Below, in pieces: positions 14,276 to 22,251 of a stretch of 34,641 bases of DNA. This stretch comes from a virus. The stretch lies in the IMG/VR virus record IMGVR_UViG_3300049717_000042, positions 1 through 34,641 of that record. One strand, given 5' to 3'. Made by a program: the position numbers and the translations under genes. The notes under the pieces are model-generated. The model made no database searches and was not told the origin of the DNA. It saw only the letters and a program-made list of their open reading frames with translations. Each line of letters begins with the position of its first letter. The first letter of the stretch is position 1.

Positions 14276-14677
14276 CTACTCGTGAGGATCGTTGATGCCG
14301 GGAGGCGTGCTGGAGATCACGACCCCAGACGCATCCTTGACGTTGGTAACGCCCTCGGTGGTGACCGTGGTCGTCCCGCCGTCCTTGTTCACTGTCGTCC
14401 CGGAGATTGGGGCCGCCTGCGGGGGCTCCAGCGGCGGCACGACCGCGTTGCCAGCCGGGGGGGCGGCGTCGATTGCCGTCCGTCCGACCTGTGGTGCGAA
14501 CCCAGCCGGACCGTTCTGCCTCGGGTCTGTCGGGATGGTGAGGGAGGCGACGGCCTCGATGGTGACGGGCTTGGGGACGAACGGTCCCGGCACGTCGGCG
14601 GCGTTGACCGCATCGACCTGGGCCTGTGTTTCGGCTCCGGGGAGGTCCCCCGGACCCTTGGACTGGTTCTTGGCCAT
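14276..14677 (-). CDS. Pro/Ala/Thr-rich disordered protein after the coat gene
   Basis: 133 residues, low complexity with many Pro, Ala, Gly and Thr (VPPLEPPQAAPISG; DGGTTTVTTEGVTNV). No domain recognised. The start MAKNQSKGPGDLPG follows AGGAGTAGGAG, a strong ribosome site, so expression is probably high. Position between coat and connector suggests a virion accessory or decoration protein, but the sequence does not show this. Confidence 0.6.
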   Translation of the reverse strand: MAKNQSKGPGDLPGAETQAQVDAVNAADVPGPFVPKPVTIEAVASLTIPTDPRQNGPAGFAPQVGRTAIDAAPPAGNAVVPPLEPPQAAPISGTTVNKDGGTTTVTTEGVTNVKDASGVVISSTPPGINDPHE

Positions 14678-14718
14678 CGGAATGCTCCTACTCCTCTGGG
14701 GAGGGCTTTGGGGTTGGC

Positions 14719-15651
14719 TTAGGACTTGACGAGAACGACGTGGTTGGTCCGGAGCGCCTTGACGCCGTACAGGATGTCGAAGCCCGCCCGGACGGCCCGG
14801 TCGACCATCGAGTAGTAAATCTGGAAGCGCAGGCTGATCCCGCTCTCCGGGTCTTGCACCTGCGCCTCGCGCACGCCCGAACTCGCGAGGGCGGGCATGA
14901 ACGGACGTGAGGCGAATATGAAGCCGTTGCGAGCCAGGGCCAGGTTGTTTGTCGAGGTTAGGACCGACGTGGAACTGGTCGGGGTGAGCTGGCTGACGTA
15001 GAGGTCGAAGCCGTAGAGCGAGCCCATGCTGCCCTCTGCGACCGCGCCAGGCTTGGCGAACGCGAAGTAACTTTGGAGGGTCGTGTCACTGAGAAGCGCG
15101 ATCTCGTCCTTCGTGCTCAAGACGAGCGAGCGGCCGACCTGCGGGACCTTGGCGTCGTTCATGGCCTTCCGAGCCGCGCGGATCGTTGCGGCCGTGATGT
15201 CCACGCCATAAGTCCCGACGGTCGTGACGCCGTTCGTGTTCCAGAGCGCGAACAGGTCAGCTTCCAGGCCCTCCACGAGGGCGATGACCGATCCCTCGAT
15301 GTATCGGTCGATGAGGTCCGGGGCACCCTGCGCCGTCTGGGCTCGGGCGACATCCTCGACAAGCCAGTCAACGTAGGCGTGCTGATCGAGCACGACGGGG
15401 ACCGTCGCCCCGCCCACCGGCAACTGGAGCGTCGTCGGGGTGTCGGCCGTCTTCTTGTTGGCCGTGAACGTTCCGGGATACGGAATGTTGAGAGTCTTTC
15501 CCCGCCAGCCAGCCTCGAAGTCCGTGTCACGGGCGACGAGCTTGCTCAGGGTGATGTTGGCTCGCAGGATGTCGAGCGCGCGCTGCGCCCAGATCTGCGG
15601 AATGAACCCCGCGGTATCCGCGGTGCTAGTGAGAATGGCCCCTGTCGGCAT
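14719..15651 (-). CDS. Major capsid (coat) protein, P22 gp5-like HK97 fold
   Basis: 310 residues from ATG 15651, directly after the scaffold gene. FIPQIWAQRALDILRANITL is the characteristic N-terminus of P22-type coat proteins. GKTLNIPYPGTFTANKKTAD and VPVVLDQHAYVDWLVEDVAR are the E-loop and spine region, and YVSQLTP with RAVRAGFDILYGVKALRTNH at the C-terminus completes the pattern. Length is shorter than P22 (430) and lacks its I-domain-sized insertion, as in many phages with this coat. Forms the icosahedral head around the scaffold. Confidence 0.9.
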   Translation of the reverse strand: MPTGAILTSTADTAGFIPQIWAQRALDILRANITLSKLVARDTDFEAGWRGKTLNIPYPGTFTANKKTADTPTTLQLPVGGATVPVVLDQHAYVDWLVEDVARAQTAQGAPDLIDRYIEGSVIALVEGLEADLFALWNTNGVTTVGTYGVDITAATIRAARKAMNDAKVPQVGRSLVLSTKDEIALLSDTTLQSYFAFAKPGAVAEGSMGSLYGFDLYVSQLTPTSSTSVLTSTNNLALARNGFIFASRPFMPALASSGVREAQVQDPESGISLRFQIYYSMVDRAVRAGFDILYGVKALRTNHVVLVKS

Positions 15652-15665
15652 GGGATCTCCTTAGA

Positions 15666-16304
15666 TCACTTTGGGTTGTCATCCACGACCCGGCCGTCAC
15701 GCAGGGCCTGCATGATCGCGGCTTGGTTAGCCACGTAGAACGCGCGATCGTTGAGCTGGGATGCCCGGAACGTTGGGGCGCTACCGAGTGCGGTAGGGCT
15801 TCCGGCATCCCAAGAGCCGGGGCGCTTGCCGCCGAACAACTCGGAGTAAGCGGTCTTAGCCTTGCTCACTTCCTCATTGAGACCGGCCACGTTTCCGTCC
15901 TCATCGACCGCCAAACTGGCGAATGCGGGGGCGTTGGCGAGGAGGTCGGACTTTGTGCATCCGGCGGCCGCGAGTGCCGCCTTCACTTCGGCCCTGCGGA
16001 CCTTCGCGTCGGCTTTCACCATCGCTTCGGACGCGCCCTCTGCCTTGGCCTTGGCGACTGCCTGCTCCTGCTCCGACTTGCCGGCGAGTTCGAGAGCGGC
16101 CAACCTGTCGGTCAGCTTCTTGAGTTCGCGTTCAGCAGTCTTGCGAGCGTCGCGCTCTTGCTGGAGGGCTTGCTTTCCGCCTTCGCCAAGCGCTTCGGCG
16201 GTCCCCGTCGCGGGTTCCGTCTCCGGCGCGGCCGGTGGAGTCTGGACAGGCATCGCACCTGTCGCGGCGGGGATCGCCCCCGCGGGAGTGGTCGTTTCAC
16301 CCAT
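15666..16304 (-). CDS. Head scaffolding protein
   Basis: 212 residues from ATG 16304 with AAAGGA upstream; TTG 16331 would add nine residues. An Ala/Pro/Thr-rich N-terminus is followed by a charged coiled coil (ALQQERDARKTAERELKKLT, then ALELAGKSEQEQAVAKAKAE) and a basic C-terminal part (RASQLNDRAFYVANQAAIMQ) that would bind coat. This composition and the location just before the coat gene are diagnostic of scaffolds, which direct capsid assembly and then leave. Confidence 0.83.
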   Translation of the reverse strand: MGETTTPAGAIPAATGAMPVQTPPAAPETEPATGTAEALGEGGKQALQQERDARKTAERELKKLTDRLAALELAGKSEQEQAVAKAKAEGASEAMVKADAKVRRAEVKAALAAAGCTKSDLLANAPAFASLAVDEDGNVAGLNEEVSKAKTAYSELFGGKRPGSWDAGSPTALGSAPTFRASQLNDRAFYVANQAAIMQALRDGRVVDDNPK

Positions 16305-16350
16305 GGTAATTCGCGTCCTTTCGGGATGCAAGGGTCTTTTGGCGATACAT

Positions 16351-16602
16351 CTAAGCCAGTTCTAGCTCTCTCGCCGAGATTTTCTCGGTCAACTCGGCGA
16401 CCGTGCCGGAGCCCTTTAGCCCGAGTTCCTTCGCGCGCTTGACCAACTCGGCGCGGGCGGCCAGGCCGGCGGCCGGTGCCTTAGGTGCCTTTTCCTGTTT
16501 TCCAGGAGCCAGGCCTAGACTCTTGGCTAGTTCGGCGTCTTCCTCGTATGTCTCGCCCAATCCGTCGTCCATGACCATCGCGCCGATCTTCCATTTCGCC
16601 AT
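16351..16602 (-). CDS. Small protein with SAP/HeH-like C-terminal helix pair
   Basis: 83 residues from ATG 16602. The C-terminal half, AELVKRAKELGLKGSGTVAE followed by LTEKISARELELA, has the helix-extended loop-helix rhythm of SAP/HeH (Rho-N-like) motifs common in short phage head-region proteins. The N-terminal part is acidic (LGETYEEDAELAKSLG). It sits between the methyltransferase and scaffold genes. Nucleic-acid binding is possible, function unknown. Confidence 0.6.
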   Translation of the reverse strand: MAKWKIGAMVMDDGLGETYEEDAELAKSLGLAPGKQEKAPKAPAAGLAARAELVKRAKELGLKGSGTVAELTEKISARELELA

Positions 16603-16610
16603 TTCGGTGC

Positions 16611-17075
16611 CTACTCTTTCTTGTGCGCTTCTGCCCTGAGCGTCTCCTGTTCGTAATCCCAGGTGGTTTCGACTGTGGTCACGAACCCGGCTGCTTCGAT
16701 GGCCGCCCGGAAGGTCGCCAGACTCCAGCCGGTCTTGTGGAACTCGCCCTCGTGAGCCTGATTGCCGAAGATGATCTGTTGCGCCCATGTCTCGCCGGGA
16801 TGGTCGAGCCAGTAGCGGCACGCATAGTCCAGATTCGGGACTTGAATGACTGCCGTACCGCCCGGACGGAGGACACGGAACCATTCGGCCAGCGTCGGGG
16901 CGACTTGCGCGAGCGGAACGTGCTCCAGGGCGTGGCTCGACCAGATCTCGTCAACCGAAGCGTCGGCCAGCGGCAGAGCCCACATCTCGGCCCGAATGTC
17001 CGCCCCGGTGAAGGCGTCCACCGTCTTGAAGTCCGAAGCGTGCCGGATCGGGCCGGCGCCTATGTCGAGTTTCAC
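16611..17075 (-). CDS. Class I SAM-dependent methyltransferase (Methyltransf_11-like)
   Basis: 154 residues from GTG 17075, overlapping the portal stop by GTGA. Motif I is at the very N-terminus (KLDIGAGPIRH). Next come ADIRAEMWALPLADASVDEI, the post-I acidic and motif II area with SSHALEHVPL, and then RVLRPGGTAVIQVPNLDYA. This is the core of small-molecule, protein or glycan methyltransferases, not of DNA enzymes (no DPPY or PCQ). Unusually it lies between portal and scaffold. With the glycosyltransferase at 13544-14272 it could build a modified glycan on the virion; the substrate is unknown. Confidence 0.75.
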   Translation of the reverse strand: MKLDIGAGPIRHASDFKTVDAFTGADIRAEMWALPLADASVDEIWSSHALEHVPLAQVAPTLAEWFRVLRPGGTAVIQVPNLDYACRYWLDHPGETWAQQIIFGNQAHEGEFHKTGWSLATFRAAIEAAGFVTTVETTWDYEQETLRAEAHKKE

Positions 17076-18589
17076 TTCGGCGGGGCGTCCGGGGCGCCTG
17101 TCGCGGCCATCATCGGCAGACCGTTGCGGCCGCCTCCAGCGGCCGGCGGCATGGCGTCCATCGCCATCGGATCGGGGTTAGCCGTCGTCACGATAATCGG
17201 AGGCGGGGGAGGTTCGGCAGCCTTGGCCGCTGCGATAATCTGCTTCGCCCGTTCGATCTGCTGCGGTGTCAGGCCCGCCATCTCCCAGAGCATCTCTTCC
17301 GGCACGCCGAGCGAGCCGAGCTTGACCAACGAGTCCACATGGGCGGCCTCGTTGCGGCTCTCCGGGTCGCGCCAGATCGTCTCGGAGTCCATGATCTTGC
17401 CGCGGGGGTCGCCCCTGACGAGGAAGCCGAGGCGGATGACCTCTTCCCAGCCCTCGCCGAGGAACCGCTGCTTGCGCTCGGCCTTGCGCGTCAGACCTGT
17501 CTCGGAGGCAGCCAGCGATTCGCCGGACGGAAAACTGCCCTGGCCGCCCATGAAGTAGTGCGCCGGTGTGCGGGTTTCGGACGCGATGTGCATGACGACG
17601 AGTTCAATCGCCTGCCGATAGTTGTCGAGGTCCGTGACCTCGAACTCGCCGAACTTGACGTTCGGGTTCTCCTCGGCCCAGAGTTCGCCGGCGCCTGCCT
17701 TGTACGGCTCGACTGCCTTGCCGGTGTCGGGGTCAACTTCCAGCTCCAGCCCGACGGCGTACCTCTGGCGGTAGGCCGCGAACTCGGACGCCACGAGCAT
17801 GTCGAGGAAGAGCTTGTTCAGGGCGTTCTGCTTGGGGATCACGTCCCGGATCTCTGAGACGCCCGGACCCCGCAGGCGCGGCCGGTTGACCAGCGGGACG
17901 ACAGGCACGACGCCGAGCGGGTTTGCCAGCGGCCACGTCTCGCCGGAGACCTCTCGCGGGATCAGCCCATAACGGCCGACCGTTCGTGTTGCGGTAGTTC
18001 CTCCCTTGGCTGGCTTCGTGCGCCATTTCTCGATTGAGTCGGGCAGATAGAGGGTGAAGCAGACAGACCCATCGTCCTCACCCCATCGCTTCAGCGCGGC
18101 CAGTCGATCGCCACTGCATCGATCGACCCCGACCGCCATTTCGAGCGCGTCCTGGACGGTGAACTCGGCCTTCGTGTCGTCCTCTTCGTCGGGTGAAACG
18201 AGGATCGAGCATTGACCCTTGACGAGGGCCTCTGTGTGGGCGATCTGGGACCACGCATCCATGCCGTTTTCCTGCCACATCCGCCAGGCATCATCGTCGG
18301 CTTCGAGGTCCGCGCCCATGCGGAACCCCTCCACGTCGAGCCGTTCCTCGACGGCATCCACCACGAGGCCGCAGAAGTTGTCCGAGAAACCGGCGAACAG
18401 GTTGCCGAACGCGGCGCGGTACTTGGCGCCGGCATAGAGCATCGGATGCTTGCCCTGGTAGTAGTCGTCAAACCGCTGCATCGGAAACGCCCGGTCGTCC
18501 AGCTCGCGCGAGAGACGGTTCATCCACCATTCGGGCGAATAGACCGTGGCAGAGGTGGAGATAATCGGGGCGCCCGTCATGTCAATCAT
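17072..18589 (-). CDS. Portal protein (SPP1 gp6-like)
   Basis: 505 residues. SPEWWMNRLSRELDDRAFPM followed by RFDDYYQGKHPMLYA is the hallmark N-terminus of actinophage-type portals. LVVDAVEERLDVEGFRM, then NPLGVVPVVPLVNRPRL, VIPKQNALNKLFLDMLVASE and ASETRTPAHYFMGGQGSFPS are the conserved wing, stem and crown motifs. The C-terminal 60 residues are Pro/Ala-rich and disordered. It follows the terminase by 11 bases. It forms the dodecameric DNA channel at one capsid vertex. Confidence 0.92.
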   Translation of the reverse strand: MIDMTGAPIISTSATVYSPEWWMNRLSRELDDRAFPMQRFDDYYQGKHPMLYAGAKYRAAFGNLFAGFSDNFCGLVVDAVEERLDVEGFRMGADLEADDDAWRMWQENGMDAWSQIAHTEALVKGQCSILVSPDEEDDTKAEFTVQDALEMAVGVDRCSGDRLAALKRWGEDDGSVCFTLYLPDSIEKWRTKPAKGGTTATRTVGRYGLIPREVSGETWPLANPLGVVPVVPLVNRPRLRGPGVSEIRDVIPKQNALNKLFLDMLVASEFAAYRQRYAVGLELEVDPDTGKAVEPYKAGAGELWAEENPNVKFGEFEVTDLDNYRQAIELVVMHIASETRTPAHYFMGGQGSFPSGESLAASETGLTRKAERKQRFLGEGWEEVIRLGFLVRGDPRGKIMDSETIWRDPESRNEAAHVDSLVKLGSLGVPEEMLWEMAGLTPQQIERAKQIIAAAKAAEPPPPPIIVTTANPDPMAMDAMPPAAGGGRNGLPMMAATGAPDAPPK

Positions 18590-18600
18590 CGATCGTCTCC

Positions 18601-20049
18601 TCAGAAGCTCGCGTGTCGGTAGATTTTCTTGATGGTCGGTGGCTCAGAGGCGAGCCACACTGCCCGGATCGCCGCGAGCGCGGCAGTAATCGGTCGGTCG
18701 TCATTACCGCGGACGGCTTGGAAACTGCCGGACTCGTCATGCTCCTTGCGGGCCGTCCAGACAAGGTCGTTCGTGACGGCTGCGCAATCCGTCCACTTCA
18801 CCTTCCCGGCCTCGACTGCCGTCACGAACCGCGAAGAGGCGTTGGCGTACTGCTGTCCGGCGATCGCTTCCGACTTCGGGAAGAACTTGGCGAGCACGGC
18901 GTCGGTGAGGGGGTCGAAGCCGACATCGACCACGCCGTACTGTGTCGCGGCGATGCGTAGGTCTGCCCCTAGCTTGTCCGTATCGATCGGGTTGCCCGGA
19001 ACATCGAAGAGGAGTCGGAGGCCGGTCGTTCCATCCGCCCGGGGCCAGGCAATCGCGGCACTGGCGCGCTGGCCGCGCGGGTCGAGCGCAATCCCCATGA
19101 ACGCCTTGGTCGGGATCTCGACTTCAGTCTCGCCGAGCTTCCACGCGGCCTCGCTGACGAGGCGTTCACGTATCGAAACGACCCAGCGGCAGAGGTGCTC
19201 CACTTCGAAGATTGAGAGCGTCCCGGCAAGCTTGTTCGAGAGGTACTCGGATTCGAGGTTGCCGAAGACCGAACCCATACCCTCGGGCTCGTGTCCCATC
19301 GCGGGGTTCGCTTCGGCCCACCCTTTGACATCATCTGCGGGGAGTGAAGGGGTCGCCGACCATTCGAGATACGCGAGTCCGGGGTCTTTGTCGGCCCTAT
19401 CGCGGAGCGCGTTCAGGACGACGCTCTGCTCGTCACCCGCGTTCGAGAGGTAGAGGATCTGCGGATCAGTGGAAGCAATCGTCGTGGGTTTTGCGGCGGC
19501 GATGAAGTCCCACGAGTCGAACTCGCGCAGTTCATCAATGATGACGAGGTCGCGGGACGGCCCACGAGCGCCGCCTCGGGTCGGGGCGACGATGCTGTAG
19601 ACGCCGCCGTTCGAGAGCCGGATTTCCTCCTGGCCGTTGGCGTAGCGAGGCTTGGTCTGGCGGTCGTTGCGCAGCGGAAACAGGACGTTGTCCTGCTCCC
19701 ACATGATGTCCGCCACGCGGTAGAAGATGTCCCGCGGCAGTGAGCGGTCCTGCGCCGTGTGCATGATCCGCTTGCCCTCGCGGAGACGCTTGACGATCAG
19801 CGGAACAAGGATTTCGGTCTTGCCGTTCTGCCGGGCAACGACGATCGCGACCTCGCGGAAGAGATGCCGGCCGTCCCGCCCCGTGGCTTCGAGGTAGCGC
19901 GCTGCAGACACCTGCCAGGACATGAGCGAGATGCCGACGCCGACCGCGGTCTCGCGGAACGCGGCGAGGTCGGACTTCGCGGGGGTCGGGGGTGAGACAC
20001 GCGGCTTGGCGCGTCCCTTCGGCGATGCGACTACCGGCATGGCGAGCAT
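18601..20049 (-). CDS. Terminase large subunit
   Basis: 482 residues from ATG 20049, which shares TGATG with the stop of a 22-codon ORF; GTG 20064 would add five residues. Walker A is VARQNGKT (71-78), Walker B LVIIDE (168-173), followed by a coupling-motif-like LYLSNAGDEQS. The RNase H-like nuclease domain has an acidic strand FMGIALDPRGQRASAAIAW and a later acidic site (GFDPLTDAVL; GNDDRPITAALAA). The enzyme powers DNA packaging and cuts concatemers. No separate small subunit is recognised upstream; an HNH gene occupies that position. Confidence 0.92.
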   Translation of the reverse strand: MLAMPVVASPKGRAKPRVSPPTPAKSDLAAFRETAVGVGISLMSWQVSAARYLEATGRDGRHLFREVAIVVARQNGKTEILVPLIVKRLREGKRIMHTAQDRSLPRDIFYRVADIMWEQDNVLFPLRNDRQTKPRYANGQEEIRLSNGGVYSIVAPTRGGARGPSRDLVIIDELREFDSWDFIAAAKPTTIASTDPQILYLSNAGDEQSVVLNALRDRADKDPGLAYLEWSATPSLPADDVKGWAEANPAMGHEPEGMGSVFGNLESEYLSNKLAGTLSIFEVEHLCRWVVSIRERLVSEAAWKLGETEVEIPTKAFMGIALDPRGQRASAAIAWPRADGTTGLRLLFDVPGNPIDTDKLGADLRIAATQYGVVDVGFDPLTDAVLAKFFPKSEAIAGQQYANASSRFVTAVEAGKVKWTDCAAVTNDLVWTARKEHDESGSFQAVRGNDDRPITAALAAIRAVWLASEPPTIKKIYRHASF

Positions 20050-20117
20050 CAGGCCGCCCGCCACTCAGCGGCGGTGGCAGCGTAGGCGGCGCGGCGTTCA
20101 GGGGTAAGCGCCCTCAC
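20049..20117 (-). CDS. 22-residue coupled micro-ORF between HNH and terminase
   Basis: GTG 20117 overlaps the HNH stop (GTGA) and its own TGA overlaps the terminase ATG (TGATG). The predicted peptide is Ala-rich and starts MRALTPERRAAYAATAAEW. It may simply carry ribosomes from HNH to terminase. There is no homology evidence, so confidence is low; the alternative is untranslated spacer with terminase starting at GTG 20064. Confidence 0.35.
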   Translation of the reverse strand: MRALTPERRAAYAATAAEWRAA

Positions 20118-20443
20118 TTGGTGTAGTCCTTCACGACGACGGACGAGTCAGTCGGCGGCCCCATGCGGGCCGGAGCCAAACCGCCGCCCTGAACCTGACG
20201 CGCGGCTAGGACTTCCGCGTCGGTCATCAACGAGCCACCCTTGATGAGGTTGCACGCGCGGCAGAGCACACGCATATTCTTCGGGTCAAAGACGGGACCG
20301 CCGAAGTGCCGCGGGACGATGTGGTCAACGTGTTGCGGTCGGTCGGTCGAGCCGCAGATCTGGCACTGGTTGCGGTCGCGGCGGCGGACGAACTGGGCGA
20401 GCCTCTGATAGCTCCGCGTGCCCAGAGGCTTAGCGGCGACCAT
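20114..20443 (-). CDS. Terminase-adjacent HNH endonuclease
   Basis: 109 residues from ATG 20443. Contains CQIC (27-30), HVDHIVPRHFGG, NMRVLCRACN and LIKGG, a complete HNH with both zinc Cys pairs and the His-Asp-His core. HNH proteins directly upstream of the large terminase are widespread and, in HK97-type phages, are needed for specific DNA cutting during packaging. It is therefore probably a packaging component and not a homing enzyme. An upstream in-frame extension runs through non-coding-like sequence and is not favoured. Confidence 0.85.
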   Translation of the reverse strand: MVAAKPLGTRSYQRLAQFVRRRDRNQCQICGSTDRPQHVDHIVPRHFGGPVFDPKNMRVLCRACNLIKGGSLMTDAEVLAARQVQGGGLAPARMGPPTDSSVVVKDYTK

Positions 20444-20458
20444 TAGGGGCTCCCGGTG

Positions 20459-20680
20459 GTGCATAGAGTGGAGTGCATAAACGCGCCGCCGACCTGATAC
20501 CGAGTGGATAGCAGGGCGTGGAAGCTCGGGGGAGAGAGAAAACGGAAGGCCCGGTTTCCGTTTGTGAGGCGTGCGGCCCTGTGGTGCCCCCACCGCCCCC
20601 TATCCATTAGGCAGTTAGGCGTGTATACCCTCTGTTTGTAAGGTTGTGTCACGTTGGCTATCGTAATCCACTCTATGCAC
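20459..20680. repeat. 13-bp perfect inverted repeat GTGCATAGAGTGG
   Basis: Arms at 20459-20471 and 20668-20680, 196 bases apart, identical as reverse complements. TGCATA is the core and recurs in two additional places in the same gap. Such a cluster fits a protein-binding region; which protein is not evident. Confidence 0.7.
20540..20563 (-). terminator. Stem-loop followed by pyrimidine tract
   Basis: On the minus strand an AAACGGAA/TTCCGTTT stem of eight pairs with loop ACCGGGCC is followed by TCTCTCTCCCC. It resembles an intrinsic terminator, but the T run is partly within the stem and the stem is A/T-containing and short. It may end transcripts from the right-hand operon or act as an attenuator for the packaging genes. 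Confidence 0.4.
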
Positions 20681-20717
20681 TTAGGTTCAGCGTAGCGGAT
20701 AGCCACTGCATAGACGC

Positions 20718-21575
20718 TCACCTGCGTTCAGCCTTGCTCTTACGCGCCCACCACGTCGGCAAGTCATCGCCCTTCTCGACGTTGCACATGCGATGTGCAG
20801 GCTGGAGGTTGTCAAGTCTGTCGCTCCCACCAACCGCAAGCGGCACGATGTGGTCGATCGTCAATGCGAGAGGATGCTGGACCCCTACGTCGCGACGGAT
20901 AGGCAGACAGCAGATACCGCAGATGTAGCCGTCGCGCTCCAGAACCAGCGGACGTAGACGCAGTACCTTGTGCTTGCCGCGTCTTCGAACCCGCTCACAA
21001 CCCCTACCGCGATGCCATGCGTCGTAACAGTCGCGTGAACAGAACCGGGCATGCGGCTGGTAACTGTCGAACGTCGTCTGGCAATGCGGGCACGTCAGAG
21101 AACCGTGACCGAGACTTGCCTCTACGCCTGCATCATGGCGGCGAGCGCGTTCCTGCCCAGCGCAACTCTTGGAACAGAAGCGACTCTCCCCCGATCGCTT
21201 GCCCACGAACATGGCACCGCAGAACTCACAGGGCCTTGTCCGTTCGGCTACATCAGCCAACCCAGCAAGGACTTTGGCTGAATGGCGGGCTTCCCGGATT
21301 GACTCTCTCGCTTCGCGTCGCAGTTCGACCGTCTCAGGCGAGGGTTTCGGGCGGCCATGCGATACGCCATGTGGGCGACACCTGAGTGAGCAACTAGCCT
21401 GCCCGTTATTGGTCGGGCTGAAGTCGGCTCCGCATTTGGCGCATGCCCGAGTCGGATAACGATGCCGATGCGAACTCCAGTTGCAACGCTCGCTGCAATA
21501 CTTCTGATTGGCGTTTGCCGTCACGAATGGGGCGCCGCAGACGAGGCAGGAACGAGCGACATGGAGCGCGGGCAT
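20718..21575 (-). CDS. HNH endonuclease with multiple N-terminal zinc fingers
   Basis: 285 residues from ATG 21575, overlapping the previous stop (TGATG). At least four Cys4-type fingers of the pattern C..C(16-20)C...C: SCLVCGAPF with YCSERCNW, ACAKCGADF with CSLRC, PCEFCGAMFVGKRSGESRFC with SC, and TCPHCQTTF with FCSRDC. The C-terminal HNH has ICGICCLPI, LTIDHIVPLAVGGSDRLDNL and HRMCNVEKGD. It resembles free-standing phage HNH enzymes with arrays of small zinc fingers for DNA reading. It ends at the non-coding gap before the packaging genes. Confidence 0.85.
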   Translation of the reverse strand: MPALHVARSCLVCGAPFVTANANQKYCSERCNWSSHRHRYPTRACAKCGADFSPTNNGQASCSLRCRPHGVSHGRPKPSPETVELRREARESIREARHSAKVLAGLADVAERTRPCEFCGAMFVGKRSGESRFCSKSCAGQERARRHDAGVEASLGHGSLTCPHCQTTFDSYQPHARFCSRDCYDAWHRGRGCERVRRRGKHKVLRLRPLVLERDGYICGICCLPIRRDVGVQHPLALTIDHIVPLAVGGSDRLDNLQPAHRMCNVEKGDDLPTWWARKSKAERR

Positions 21576-21817
21576 CAGTTCGCCCTCGCTGCCATGCGAT
21601 GCCAACGGATCAGCCGGGCCACTTCCTTGGGCGGCAGCCCCTCGGTGTTGCCAGCCTCCAGGTCATCTGCACGGTCGCGGTGATACTCGGGCGAGTTGAG
21701 GTACTCAGACATGCGGAAGGCCGGGACGTCTCCCGGCTCTGTCCGCCTAGCCGCCCGATACGGCTCCGATCCAGTGGCCCCATCGGGACTCGGCCACTGG
21801 TCGGCTCGTTCGCTCAT
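21575..21817 (-). CDS. Hypothetical protein, 80 residues
   Basis: Starts at ATG 21817, overlapping the upstream stop (ATGA), and ends in TGATG with the HNH gene. The C-terminal half is helical (SEYLNSPEYHRDRADDLEAG, then PPKEVARLIRWHRMAARA). No family recognised. Tight coupling on both sides supports translation. Confidence 0.6.
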   Translation of the reverse strand: MSERADQWPSPDGATGSEPYRAARRTEPGDVPAFRMSEYLNSPEYHRDRADDLEAGNTEGLPPKEVARLIRWHRMAARAN

Positions 21818-22065
21818 GTCAGGCGCCGTCGCTTGATGATCTGCCCGGCAGGGATGACGATTACGCCCGTGGCGTTGGCACCGTTGACGCTGCCCGCGAG
21901 CATGACGCCCCGCTTGTCATCCGCCAGGACGAAGCCGACCGACACACAGTTCGTCTTCAGATGGTGTCGGTTCTTGACCATGCGCTTGATTGGCGTCCAG
22001 CTGGACAACTCGACATAGGAGTCGAGCCACTCGACTTCGAGTCGCCACGCCTTGCGGTGACTCAC
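21814..22065 (-). CDS. Hypothetical beta-rich protein, 83 residues
   Basis: GTG 22065 overlaps the preceding stop (GTGA). The sequence alternates strands (RLEVEWLDSYVELSSWTPIK, then NCVSVGFVLADDKRGVMLAG and ANATGVIVIPAGQIIKRRR). The pattern is reminiscent of small phage proteins of unknown function with an SH3/OB-like barrel. Located between lysis genes and the zinc-finger HNH. Confidence 0.6.
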   Translation of the reverse strand: MSHRKAWRLEVEWLDSYVELSSWTPIKRMVKNRHHLKTNCVSVGFVLADDKRGVMLAGSVNGANATGVIVIPAGQIIKRRRLT

Positions 22066-22247
22066 GACTGCGCCTCTGTCTCTACAGCCCACCATCGGCT
22101 GTGCGCGTAGCCATCTGTCGGAGAGTTGCCCACCATCGGCTGGATGGGCGCAGGGTTGACCGCCATTGAGGCAGCGGGCATTACTCGCTCCGCGAGGTGC
22201 GAGGTGGCCCGAAGGCTCTCGCCGTGCTGTGCGCGGGCGGTCAGCAT
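22062..22247 (-). CDS. Hypothetical short protein, 61 residues
   Basis: ATG 22247 follows the holin stop by four bases. Contains AQHGESLRATSHLAERVMPA and a Pro/Met/Asn-rich middle (AVNPAPIQPMVGNSPTDGYA). No domain recognised, and composition is not strongly protein-like; its stop couples to the next gene. Confidence 0.45.
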   Translation of the reverse strand: MLTARAQHGESLRATSHLAERVMPAASMAVNPAPIQPMVGNSPTDGYAHSRWWAVETEAQS

Positions 22248-22251
22248 GTGG

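Larger units (their letters stand above)
20444..20717 (-). other. 274-base non-coding gap before the packaging genes (cos/pac or promoter region)
   Basis: No convincing gene. It holds GTGCATAGAGTGG (20459-20471) and its exact reverse complement CCACTCTATGCAC (20668-20680); further TGCATA copies at 20474-20479 and 20707-20712; a stem-loop at 20540-20563; and, on the minus strand, a weak promoter-like GTGACA (about 20652-20647) with TATACA 19 bases further on. Its composition is less G+C-rich than flanking genes. The position upstream of HNH-terminase is where cos or pac sites are often found. Confidence 0.5.

Noticed and set aside
16611-17075. DNA methyltransferase call for the small SAM enzyme
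   Set aside because: It has a class I SAM site but neither DPPY/NPPY nor PCQ; it is a Methyltransf_11-like small-molecule, protein or glycan enzyme.
20443-20721. 92-codon minus-strand frame filling the gap before the HNH-terminase genes
   Set aside because: Starts at a GTGA overlap but the protein has no pattern, composition is atypical, and the region is dominated by inverted repeats and a stem-loop, so a regulatory or packaging region is more likely.
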